A DNA stretch of 6,577 nt, from assembly GCA_027349605.1 (NCBI GenBank), contig DAIEMM010000327.1, positions 1-6,577 of the forward strand, given 5' to 3'. The translations under genes and the position numbers were made by a program. How positions within the stretch are numbered: position 1 is the first letter of the stretch; each line of letters opens with the position of its first letter. This stretch comes from Anaeromyxobacteraceae bacterium. GTDB taxonomy: Bacteria > Myxococcota > Myxococcia > Myxococcales > Anaeromyxobacteraceae. The notes beneath the pieces are model-generated. The model did no database searches. It saw nothing but the letters and a program-made list of their open reading frames with translations, and was not told the DNA's origin. This document shows positions 1-6,577 of the stretch, piece by piece.

Positions 1-157
1 CGTGGCGCCGGCGCAGCTCCTCGGACAGCCACTCGACGTCGGGGGGAGGCCAGGCGCGCAGCCGGCCGGCCAGCTCCTCGGCGAAGCGCGAGAGGACGAC
101 CTCCTTCACCGGCTGCTTCTGGAGGTCGTAGAGGTGGTCGAAGCGGCGGTCGCGCAC
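1..157 (-). CDS. Start of an unrecognised protein, cut by the window edge
   Basis: The minus strand reads 52 codons without a stop from a GTG at 157 to the window edge, beginning VRDRRFDHLYDLQKQPVKEV and continuing through an acidic/arginine-rich stretch that includes WPPPDVEWLSEEL. Almost every third position is G or C in this stretch, whereas the same frame upstream of 157 has several A/T-ending codons, so coding seems to begin near 157. No clear Shine-Dalgarno sequence precedes the GTG, and a CTG about seven codons further upstream is an alternative start. It would be transcribed divergently from the DAHP synthase gene. I do not recognise the family. The visible part has no signal peptide or membrane segment and looks like a soluble, charged, helical protein. 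The opposite strand is also open here, but its translation looks like the antisense of this protein. Confidence 0.5.
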   Translation of the reverse strand, partial: MRDRRFDHLYDLQKQPVKEVVLSRFAEELAGRLRAWPPPDVEWLSEELRRRH

Positions 158-173
158 GGGAAGATAGAAACCC

Positions 174-210
174 AGGAATCCCGCGGGAATCCAGGTTATT
201 CGCCCGCGGG
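174..210. promoter_or_regulatory. Short repeats in the divergent intergenic gap
   Basis: The gap 158-259 separates two divergently oriented starts. It contains the 7-bp direct repeat GGAATCC at 175-181 and 186-192, 11 bp apart start to start (about one helical turn). It also holds the 8-bp palindrome CCCGCGGG twice, at 180-187 and 203-210. This arrangement could be an operator for one or both flanking genes, but no known regulator site was recognised and GC-rich palindromes arise easily at this composition. I could not pick out a convincing -35/-10 pair. Confidence 0.25.
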
Positions 211-240
211 GCCGCCGGGTGTATCCTCGCGCTCCCTTCC

Positions 241-247
241 GAGGAGG
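241..247 (+). promoter_or_regulatory. Ribosome binding site of first DAHP synthase
   Basis: GAGGAGG lies 12 nt before the ATG at 260. The spacing is a little long, but this is the only good Shine-Dalgarno sequence nearby. It supports starting at 260 and not at the GTG at position 2, from which the frame is also open. Confidence 0.6.
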
Positions 248-259
248 CCCAAGCGCCGC

Positions 260-1273
260 ATGCTGGTCGTGATGAAGCCCAGTGCCACCGAGGCCCAGGT
301 GGACGCCGTCGTCGAGAAGATCCGCTCCCTGGGGCTCCTGCCCCACGCCATCCCCGGCGCGCAGCGCACCGCCATCGGGATCACGGGAAACAAGGGAGGG
401 CTCGACCCGGCGCTCTTCGAGGGCATGCCCGGGGTGCGCGAGGCCATCCGCGTCTCGCAACCGTTCAAGCTCGTGTCCCGCGAGATGAAGGAGGAGGACA
501 CGGTCGTCGACGTGGCCGGCATCGCCCTGGGCGGAACCCGGCTCGTGGTCATGGCCGGCCCCTGCTCGGTCGAGTCCCGGGAGCAGATCCTCGAGGCCGC
601 ACGCGAGGTGAAGGCCGCCGGAGCCACGATGCTGCGCGGCGGCGCCTACAAGCCCCGCACCAGTCCCTACGAGTTCCAGGGGATGGCCGAGGAGGGCCTG
701 AAGCTGCTCGCGCTCGCCCGGGAGGAGACCGGCCTCCGCGTGGTGACCGAGGCCATGGACGTGGAGAACCTGGCCATGGTCGCCGACTACGCCGACATGG
801 TGCAGATCGGCGCCCGCAACATGCAGAACTTCTCGCTGCTGAAGCAGCTCGGGAAGATCGGCAAGCCCGTGCTGCTGAAGCGCGGCGCCTCGGCCACCAT
901 CCGCGAGTGGCTCATGGCCGCCGAGTACGTGGTGGCCCACGGCAACCCGCGCGTGGCCCTCTGCGAGCGGGGCATCCGCACCTTCGAGAACGCCACCCGC
1001 AACACCCTCGACCTGAACGCGGTGCCGGTGCTGAAGTCGCTCACCCACCTGCCGGTGGTGGTCGACCCTTCCCACGGCATCGGGATCCGCGCCCACGTGC
1101 CGGCCATGGCCCGCGCCGCCGTGGGCGCCGGCGCCGACGCCCTCATCGTCGAGGTCCATCCCTGCCCGGAGAAGGCGCTGTCCGACGGGCAGCAATCGCT
1201 CACGCCGGGGGAGTTCGCCGGCCTGATGGCGCAGGTGAAGGTCATCGCCGGCGCCGTCGGCCGTCCCGTCTAG
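260..1273 (+). CDS. aroF: DAHP synthase, type I-beta, first tandem copy
   Basis: 3-Deoxy-7-phosphoheptulonate synthase (337 aa) condenses phosphoenolpyruvate and erythrose 4-phosphate in the first committed step of the shikimate pathway, in the cytoplasm. Residues 1-70 form the ferredoxin-like N-terminal domain (MLVVMKPSATEA at the start) that gives tyrosine/phenylalanine feedback control in the Thermotoga enzyme; the rest is the TIM barrel. Visible motifs are AGPCSVES (99-106), GGAYKPRTSPYEFQG (127-141), CERGIRTFENATRNTLD (235-251) and DPSHGIGI (269-276). The four metal ligands known from the Thermotoga maritima enzyme fall at the same numbers: Cys102, His272, Glu298, Asp309. Length matches the roughly 338 aa of that family. 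The ATG at 260 was chosen because it gives the family N-terminus and follows a Shine-Dalgarno sequence; the frame is open back to position 2, but that extension is antisense of the minus-strand gene. A paralogue follows 38 bp downstream. Confidence 0.95.
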   Translation: MLVVMKPSATEAQVDAVVEKIRSLGLLPHAIPGAQRTAIGITGNKGGLDPALFEGMPGVREAIRVSQPFKLVSREMKEEDTVVDVAGIALGGTRLVVMAGPCSVESREQILEAAREVKAAGATMLRGGAYKPRTSPYEFQGMAEEGLKLLALAREETGLRVVTEAMDVENLAMVADYADMVQIGARNMQNFSLLKQLGKIGKPVLLKRGASATIREWLMAAEYVVAHGNPRVALCERGIRTFENATRNTLDLNAVPVLKSLTHLPVVVDPSHGIGIRAHVPAMARAAVGAGADALIVEVHPCPEKALSDGQQSLTPGEFAGLMAQVKVIAGAVGRPV

Positions 1274-1300
1274 ATCCCCGCACCGCCGGCGCACGGCGCC

Positions 1301-1306
1301 GAGGAG
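1301..1306 (+). promoter_or_regulatory. Ribosome binding site of second DAHP synthase
   Basis: GAGGAG lies 5 nt before the ATG at 1312, inside the 38-bp gap after the first copy. There is no room for much else in that gap, so the two copies are probably cotranscribed. Confidence 0.6.
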
Positions 1307-1311
1307 CCGCC

Positions 1312-2327
<1,016 letters not shown>

Positions 2328-2328
<1 letters not shown>

Positions 2329-2344
2329 CGGCCCGTCGGGCCGC
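2328..2344 (+). terminator. GC hairpin at the end of the aroF pair
   Basis: GCGGCCC (2328-2334) pairs perfectly with GGGCCGC (2338-2344) around a GTC loop, giving a 7-bp all-GC stem that begins on the last base of the aroF stop codon. No T-run follows, so it is not a textbook intrinsic terminator. It may still stop transcription, protect the 3' end, or act on the convergent minus-strand remnant. Confidence 0.45.
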
Positions 2345-2354
2345 CCATCCCTCC

Positions 2355-2373
2355 GCCTCCCACTGGAACACCT
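2355..2373 (+). repeat. 19-bp direct repeat, left copy
   Basis: GCCTCCCACTGGAACACCT matches 2875-2893 at 18 of 19 positions (the sixth base differs), with the two copies exactly 520 bp apart. This copy lies in the C-terminal part of the Xre remnant, antisense to its EVFQWEA codons. Confidence 0.6.
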
Positions 2374-2449
2374 CGTCGAGCGGCTTGCCGAGCACCGCCT
2401 GGCTCATCTCGCCGTTCAGGAAGCGCAGGGTGCGGATCCGGTTGGCGAT

Positions 2450-2716
2450 GCGGTAGCCCAGCCTCGCCGGGGGAGGCGCCCTCCGGTTCCTCCACCCACG
2501 CTTCGCCACGGGGAACCGCCAGAAGAACCGTTCCAGGGAAGATCCCGTCCCGGCGCTCCCGGAGAGGGAGCCGACAGCCTGGGCACGGAGCGGCCGGGGA
2601 CCGGCAGTCCCGAGCGCTCCTGATCTCGTGGCCCGGAGGTCGGTGCCGAGGCGATGGCGTGAACCCGAGGCCGAGTGGCACATGCGATGCAGCCTGGTTC
2701 CCCGGGAGGCGGGGAA
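2450..2716. other. No convincing gene
   Basis: About 270 bp upstream (on the minus strand) of the Xre remnant. Several frames are open on the minus strand across this stretch, but none gives a recognisable protein and third-position composition is not clearly better in any one frame. A short inverted repeat, GCCTC (2461-2465) with GAGGC (2473-2477), is present. It may be the former upstream region of the regulator, or other decayed sequence. No tRNA-like or other RNA structure was recognised. Confidence 0.4.
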
Positions 2717-2851
2717 GTGACGAACGGGCCGCAGACATGCGTGGCAGTCTTCGCCCATCGGCTGGCGGGGCAGCACGTCGTAGGCCGTGACCCGCTCGTC
2801 CCCGACACGCAGAAGGCGGCGCGGGCAGCCGGGACGAGGGCCGAGGGATGA
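2717..2851 (+). CDS. Possible 44-aa ORF overlapping the cyclase start
   Basis: A GTG at 2717 with GGAGG seven bases upstream (2705-2709) opens a 44-codon frame beginning VTNGPQTCVAVFAHRLAGQH. It ends at a TGA (2849-2851) that overlaps the cyclase ATG in an ATGA arrangement typical of translational coupling. Third positions are G or C in 37 of 44 codons by hand count. No domain, signal peptide or membrane segment is recognisable. The opposite strand here is also open with similar composition, so this may be chance. Confidence 0.22.
   Translation: MTNGPQTCVAVFAHRLAGQHVVGRDPLVPDTQKAARAAGTRAEG
2836..2840 (+). promoter_or_regulatory. Ribosome binding site of the diguanylate cyclase
   Basis: GAGGG lies seven bases before the ATG at 2848; a second GAGGG directly abuts the ATG and is too close to act. 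This supports the start at 2848, which also places the first membrane segment close to the N-terminus. Confidence 0.5.
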
Positions 2852-4104
2852 GCGCCCCTTGGCCCCGGTGGCGTGCCTCTCACTGGAACACCTTCCTCCT
2901 CAGCATCATCCTGACGTTCGTCGCCGTCGTCCTGGCGGCCTTCACCGGCCTCGTCCTGAACGGCGAGAGGGCCATCCGGGAGGGGCACTTGATGCGCGGG
3001 AGGGCGCTCTTCGGCAGCATCGTCCTCACGCGGAAGTGGAACGCCCTCCACGGCGGGGTCTTCGTGGAGAAGGCGCCGGGGATGCTCTCCAATCCCTGGC
3101 TCGAGAACCCGGACCGTCACGGGGACGACGGCACCGTGTACACGAAGAAGAACCCCGCCCTCATGACCCGGGAGATCTCCGAGATCGCCGAGAGGGAGGG
3201 TGGCTTCCGGTTCCACATCACGAGCCTGAAGCCCCTCAACCCGGCCAACGTCGCCGATCCGTTCGAGCGAGAGGCCCTCGCGAGCTTCGAGAGGGGAGCG
3301 ACCGAGGCGTCGACCCGGACGGAGAACGACGGGAAGCCCTGGTACCGCTACATGGCGCCGCTCCTCGTGGAGAAGCCGTGCCTCGGCTGCCACGCCAAAC
3401 AGGGCTACCGGATCGGGGACGTCCGTGGCGGGATCAGCGTCTCGTTCGGCACGGTCGAGGCCGAGTCCGCGATCCACCGGGCGCGCTGGGCCGGCGTCGG
3501 CTTCGCCCTCCTGACCGCCGCGCTCCTCATCCTGCTCGTGTGGCGGATGGTGAGCGGGCTGCACGGCCGGGTCGTGGCCGCCGAGTCGCGCATCCGGGTG
3601 ATGGCGCTGACGGACGAGCTCACGGGTCTGGCGAATCGACGGCAAGCCGGGGAACTCCTCCTCCAGGAGGTCGCGCGTTCCGCTCGCTACGGCCGGCCGG
3701 TCTCCCTGATCCTCTTCGACATCGACCACTTCAAGAAGGTCAACGACACCTACGGTCACGAGGCGGGAGACGCCGTTCTCCGGAGCGTCGCGCGAACCGC
3801 CGCGGGCGCCCTCCGAAAGACCGACCTGGGGGGCAGGTGGGGGGGCGAGGAGTTCCTCGCGATCCTCCCCGAGACGGACGCCGCGGGCGCCCGGGTCCTC
3901 GCCGAGCGCCTTCGTGCGGCCCTGGACGGTCTTCGGACTCCATATGCTGGGAGGGAGCTTCACGTCACCGTGAGCTCCGGCATCTCGACCTGGGCGCCGG
4001 CCGCTCCGTCGACCGCCGCGGTCGAGATCGACGTGCTTCTCCGCCAGGCCGACGAGGCGCTCTACAGGGCCAAGGATGCCGGACGGAACCAGGTCTCGGG
4101 GTGA
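2848..4104 (+). CDS. Membrane haem-sensor diguanylate cyclase (DUF3365-GGDEF)
   Basis: A 418-aa inner-membrane sensor predicted to make cyclic di-GMP from two GTP. Order: short cytoplasmic start, membrane segment about 15-37, periplasmic domain about 40-210, membrane segment about 214-232, GGDEF domain about 250-418. The periplasmic part has features of the DUF3365/Tll0287-like family: WNALHGGVFVEK near 64-75, NPALMTREISEI, YRYMAPLLVEK, then the c-type haem motif CLGCH (178-182) followed by GDVRGGISVS. The cyclase domain has LTDELTGLANRR (254-265), metal-binding Asp291 in FDIDHFKKVND, and the active loop as GGEEF (332-336), a functional variant. RKTD (323-326), five residues before it, is an intact RxxD inhibitory site, so product inhibition is expected. 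The haem probably senses redox state or a gas such as NO; which one cannot be told. Its periplasmic position implies export and the cytochrome c maturation machinery. The 19-bp repeat encodes ASHWNT at its start. Confidence 0.92.
   Translation: MSAPWPRWRASHWNTFLLSIILTFVAVVLAAFTGLVLNGERAIREGHLMRGRALFGSIVLTRKWNALHGGVFVEKAPGMLSNPWLENPDRHGDDGTVYTKKNPALMTREISEIAEREGGFRFHITSLKPLNPANVADPFEREALASFERGATEASTRTENDGKPWYRYMAPLLVEKPCLGCHAKQGYRIGDVRGGISVSFGTVEAESAIHRARWAGVGFALLTAALLILLVWRMVSGLHGRVVAAESRIRVMALTDELTGLANRRQAGELLLQEVARSARYGRPVSLILFDIDHFKKVNDTYGHEAGDAVLRSVARTAAGALRKTDLGGRWGGEEFLAILPETDAAGARVLAERLRAALDGLRTPYAGRELHVTVSSGISTWAPAAPSTAAVEIDVLLRQADEALYRAKDAGRNQVSG
2875..2893 (+). repeat. 19-bp direct repeat, right copy
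   Basis: GCCTCTCACTGGAACACCT, 18 of 19 identical to 2355-2373. It lies in codons 10-16 of the cyclase gene, just before the first membrane segment. In the same reading register the two copies both encode ASHWNT on the plus strand, although only the right copy is within a plus-strand gene. Confidence 0.6.
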
Positions 4105-4207
4105 TGCCGGCTGACCCATGTGTCATCGCATACCCAGGGTGTGAGCTGGTGCCCCGGGTGGCTCTGGCCTGGCGTTCAGCGACCCGGAAGGGGCCTCGAA
4201 AGGGCCG

Positions 4208-4230
4208 TACGAAGCGCCAATAGTTTCGTA
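4208..4230. promoter_or_regulatory. Inverted repeat just upstream of the hybrid kinase
   Basis: TACGAA (4208-4213) and TTCGTA (4225-4230) form perfect 6-bp arms around 11 nt, ending eight bases before the TTG start. This is also the most AT-rich patch in the 134-bp gap 4105-4238, so it is a plausible site for a promoter and a dimeric regulator. The same gap holds a weak hairpin at 4132-4159 (8-bp arms, one mismatch) after the cyclase stop, with no T-run. No known regulator site was recognised. Confidence 0.35.
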
Positions 4231-4238
4231 TTGCCTCA

Positions 4239-6155
4239 TTGACTCCCACCCCGGAAGTTCGGGTCCTCGTGCTCGAGGACCAGGACGCCGACGCCGAGCT
4301 CATCATCGGCTCGCTCGAGCGGGCAGGGATGAAGCTCCGATGGCGACAGGTGAAGGCCAGGGACACGTTCGAGGCGGCGCTCGAGGAGTTCGGGCCCGAC
4401 GTCGTGCTCGTCGACTTCTCCCTGCCGGGCTTCGACGGCGGGACGGCGCTGGCGATCGCGAGCGCGGTCCGGCCGGGCGTCCCGGTCCTCATCGTGTCGG
4501 GAAGCCTGCTCGACGAGGCAGCCCTGGAACTCATCCGGATGGGAGCCCGGGACTACGTCCTGAAGGCCAACATGCCCCGCCTGGCCCCATCGGTCCGGCG
4601 GGCCCTTGCCGAGGCCGAGGACGTCCGCGAGCGCAAGCGGGCGCAGCGGCTGCTCTCCGAGAGCGAGGCCCGCTTTCGCGGCATCGTCGAGACCGCGCAG
4701 GAAGGCATCTGGATGTTCGACGGGGGTCGGACCACCTACGTGAACCGGAGGATGGCCGACCTGATCGGCAGGGACGCGGAGGCGCTCAGGGGGACGACGA
4801 TCGGCGAGATCGTCGACGTGGATTCGCGCCCCGCCTTCGAGAGCGGGCTCTACCACCTGGCCGGTCGAACCGCGGCGCCGGATCGCGTCGAGTGCCAGCT
4901 CCGGAGGGCCGACGGAGCGCCCTTCTGGGCCTGGATCGCCATGAGCCGGATGGAGGGCGAGTCCGGCGTCCTGGCCATGGTCACCGACGTCACCACCCAG
5001 CGGAAGCTCCAGGAGCAGCTCATGGTCTCCGATCGCCTGGCGTCGGTCGGGACCCTGGCCGCGAGCGTGGCCCACGAGATCAACAACCCGCTCGCGGCGA
5101 TGATCGGCAACCTGCAACTGGCGCTCGCCGATGCCGGGGCGGAGGACCGTGTCCGCGACCTGCGCGAGGAGCTCCAGGACTCGGTGGCCTGCGCCGAGCG
5201 CATCCGCGTCATCGTGCGCGATCTCCGGATCTTCGGTCGCATCCGCGAGGAAGGGACGGATCGCGCCGAAGTGGGAGCCGTGATCGAGTCGTCCTTGCGC
5301 ATGGCGCGAAACGAGATCCGCCACCGCGCGCAGGTCCGGTGGGAGCGCTCGCCGGTCCCTGCGGTCGCCGGAGACGAGGCGCGCCTGGGACAGGTCTTCC
5401 TGAACGTCATCGTGAACGCGGCGCAGGCCATCGACGTGGGCCACGCCGCGGAGAACGAGATCGTCATCGAGACCGGTGTCGCCGGCCCGGGAAGGGTGTT
5501 CGTGGAGATCCGGGACACCGGGTGCGGGATCCCCCCCGCGGCCCTGCGCCACGTGTTCGAGCCCTTCTTCACCACCAAGGCGCCCGGCGTCGGCTCGGGC
5601 CTGGGCCTCGCCATCTGCCGCCAGATCCTGGCCGACATGGGCGGGCGGATCGACATCGAGAGCAGGGCGGGGCGGGGCGCGACGGTCCGGATCACCCTGC
5701 AGGAGGCACAGGCACCCGCCAGGCAGGTTCGGGACCCGCAGGGGGGCGTGGTCGTGGCCTCTCCCCGGCGGGCACGCGTGCTGGTGATCGACGACGAGGA
5801 CATGGTCGGCTCGGTCGCGCGCCGGGCCCTGGCGGTCGAGCACGACGTCGTGGTCGAGACCTCCGGCCGCCGGGCGGTCCGACGCATCGAGGCCGGTGAG
5901 CACTTCGACGTCGTCCTGTGCGACCTGATGATGCCGGAGGTGGGCGGAATGGAGGTCCTCCGGGAGATCGTCCGCATCGCCCCCCGGCTGGCCCCCGACG
6001 TGGTGTTCATGTCCGGCGGGGCGTTCACGCCGGCCGCGCGAGACTTCCTCGCCGAGGTGCCGAATGACCGCATCGAGAAGCCGTTCGACCTCGTCGCCCT
6101 GCGGAACGTCGTCAATGCGCGCCTGCGCCCCGTGGACCGTCCGTCGGAGAGATAG
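4239..6155 (+). CDS. Soluble hybrid histidine kinase, REC-PAS-HisKA-HATPase-REC
   Basis: A 638-aa cytoplasmic sensor kinase with a receiver at each end. REC1 (about 6-115) has the acid pair Glu13/Asp14, phosphoacceptor Asp59 in VLVDFSLPG, Ser87 and Lys109. A charged helical linker leads to a PAS domain (about 143-255). The dimerisation helix carries His279 in VAHEINNPLAA, typical of the HPK4 class. The ATPase has Asn389/Asn393 in FLNVIVNAAQA, DTGCGI (426-431), FEPFFTTK and GSGLGLAI (from 452). REC2 (about 513-635) has Asp518/Asp519, phosphoacceptor Asp562 in CDLMMPEVGG, Ser592 and Lys614. All residues for a phosphorelay are present. No membrane segment is seen, so the signal must be internal or come through REC1 or PAS. 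TTG at 4239 is the first usual start after an in-frame TAG at 4221 and gives a full first strand; an ATT at 4230 is less likely. No good Shine-Dalgarno sequence precedes it. There is no DNA-binding output domain, so a partner must lie elsewhere. Confidence 0.93.
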   Translation: MTPTPEVRVLVLEDQDADAELIIGSLERAGMKLRWRQVKARDTFEAALEEFGPDVVLVDFSLPGFDGGTALAIASAVRPGVPVLIVSGSLLDEAALELIRMGARDYVLKANMPRLAPSVRRALAEAEDVRERKRAQRLLSESEARFRGIVETAQEGIWMFDGGRTTYVNRRMADLIGRDAEALRGTTIGEIVDVDSRPAFESGLYHLAGRTAAPDRVECQLRRADGAPFWAWIAMSRMEGESGVLAMVTDVTTQRKLQEQLMVSDRLASVGTLAASVAHEINNPLAAMIGNLQLALADAGAEDRVRDLREELQDSVACAERIRVIVRDLRIFGRIREEGTDRAEVGAVIESSLRMARNEIRHRAQVRWERSPVPAVAGDEARLGQVFLNVIVNAAQAIDVGHAAENEIVIETGVAGPGRVFVEIRDTGCGIPPAALRHVFEPFFTTKAPGVGSGLGLAICRQILADMGGRIDIESRAGRGATVRITLQEAQAPARQVRDPQGGVVVASPRRARVLVIDDEDMVGSVARRALAVEHDVVVETSGRRAVRRIEAGEHFDVVLCDLMMPEVGGMEVLREIVRIAPRLAPDVVFMSGGAFTPAARDFLAEVPNDRIEKPFDLVALRNVVNARLRPVDRPSER

Positions 6156-6192
6156 ATCCGGGATCCGCCCGGGAGGCGTCGCCCGGACCTGG

Positions 6193-6577
6193 ATGGCAGG
6201 AGTGCTCGCCGCGCTCGCCGTACTCGCCGGGTGCCGGGGCGGGCGAGTCCAGGAGGCGCCGGAGAAGGTGAGGCTGGCGGTCGCGCAGCTTCCCCATGCG
6301 GCACTGGTCCACGTGGCGGCGGCCGAGGGGTACTTCGCGTCGGAGGGGATCGACGTCACCCTCCTGCGCTACCCGTTCGGAAAGCCAGCCCTCGACGCGC
6401 TCACGGGGGGACGTGCAGATCTCGCGACCTGCGCCGAGACCCCGTTCGTCCTCGCCGTGCTCCAGGGCCGCGGGCTGGCCTGGCTCGGAACCATCGAGAC
6501 CTCCACCGAGAACACGGTGCTGGTGGCGCGGGTCGACGCCGGGATCGCGCGGGCAGCCGAGATCGCCGGCAAGCGGG
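6193..6577 (+). CDS. NMT1/SsuA-like solute-binding lipoprotein, 3' end outside window
   Basis: The first 128 codons of a periplasmic binding protein of the nitrate/sulfonate/taurine/thiamine-precursor group. A hydrophobic leader MAGVLAALAVLAGC has the lipobox LAGC with lipidation Cys14. The mature start has the family pattern: VRLAVAQLPHAALVHVA, then AEGYFASEGIDVTLL, GGRADLATCAETPFVLAVL and a following strand-helix. Which ligand it binds cannot be told from this part. It begins 37 bp after the kinase stop, so the two are probably one transcript; it may serve an ABC transporter beyond the window or present a ligand to a sensor. The start is uncertain: GGGAGG (6171-6176) is 16 bases from this ATG, and the leader lacks the usual positive N-region, whereas the codons just before it in frame encode VARTW, though no standard start codon lies there. 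Confidence 0.85.
   Translation, partial: MAGVLAALAVLAGCRGGRVQEAPEKVRLAVAQLPHAALVHVAAAEGYFASEGIDVTLLRYPFGKPALDALTGGRADLATCAETPFVLAVLQGRGLAWLGTIETSTENTVLVARVDAGIARAAEIAGKR

Noticed and set aside
2..259. Plus-strand extension of the first DAHP synthase by 86 residues from a GTG at position 2
   Set aside because: The extension has no resemblance to the family, is antisense of a better minus-strand reading, and the ATG at 260 gives the standard N-terminus and length.
2700..2830. Minus-strand stretch with CHAC and MCHS that looked like a cytochrome or metal-binding fragment
   Set aside because: Neither is a CxxCH motif, the frame has no clear start, and no domain could be recognised around it.
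2345..2847. tRNA, small RNA or insertion-sequence ends in the longest gap
   Set aside because: No T-loop consensus with a matching acceptor stem, no terminal inverted repeats and no transposase fragment were seen.
2416..4119. Long minus-strand open frame opposite the diguanylate cyclase (567 codons)
   Set aside because: It is the low-complexity, Pro/Arg/Gly-rich shadow of a gene with strong domain evidence; GC-rich DNA gives long antisense frames.
4105..4207. Terminator after the cyclase gene
   Set aside because: The best stem (4132-4159) has a mismatch, a 12-nt loop and no T-run, so it was only mentioned and not called.
4236..6359. Long minus-strand open frame opposite the hybrid kinase (707 codons)
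   Set aside because: It is rich in Asp, Gly, Arg and His without any motif and is fully explained as antisense of the kinase and binding-protein genes.

Overview
The window is GC-rich throughout (roughly 70% G+C by eye), with third codon positions almost always G or C in the genes. That composition, together with paired type I-beta DAHP synthases, a haem-binding diguanylate cyclase and an HPK4-like hybrid kinase, suggests a high-GC deltaproteobacterium in the broad sense (Myxococcota/Desulfobacterota). This placement is an inference from style; there is no marker gene here.

Layout. Positions 1-157 hold the start of a minus-strand gene of unknown function. A gap of about 100 bp with short repeats separates it from two tandem plus-strand genes (260-1273 and 1312-2328). 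Both encode complete DAHP synthases of the Thermotoga type, with an N-terminal ferredoxin-like regulatory domain and all four metal ligands. A GC-rich hairpin overlaps the stop codon of the second. On the minus strand, running into its 3' end, is what looks like the wreck of a small Xre-family regulator: its N-terminal helix and its C-terminal end are present, but the helix-turn-helix core between them is missing. About 270-400 bp after that contain nothing convincing apart from a possible 44-codon ORF.

The second half is signalling. Positions 2848-4104 encode a membrane sensor with a periplasmic c-type haem (DUF3365/Tll0287-like) domain and a cytoplasmic GGDEF domain with an intact active site and I-site, so a redox- or ligand-responsive diguanylate cyclase. 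Positions 4239-6155 encode a soluble hybrid histidine kinase, REC-PAS-HisKA-HATPase-REC, beginning at a TTG. Only 37 bp downstream, a lipoprotein of the nitrate/sulfonate/taurine (NMT1/SsuA-like) solute-binding family begins at 6193 and runs off the window.

How they fit. The DAHP synthase pair commits carbon to aromatic amino acids. The diguanylate cyclase, the kinase and the binding protein look like a separate sensory block; the short gap between the last two suggests one transcript and possibly one circuit. I see no CRISPR array, tRNA, rRNA, insertion sequence or phage gene. The most unusual points are the core-deleted Xre remnant, a 19-bp near-perfect direct repeat linking that remnant to the start of the cyclase gene, the duplicated DAHP synthase, and the kinase/binding-protein pairing.
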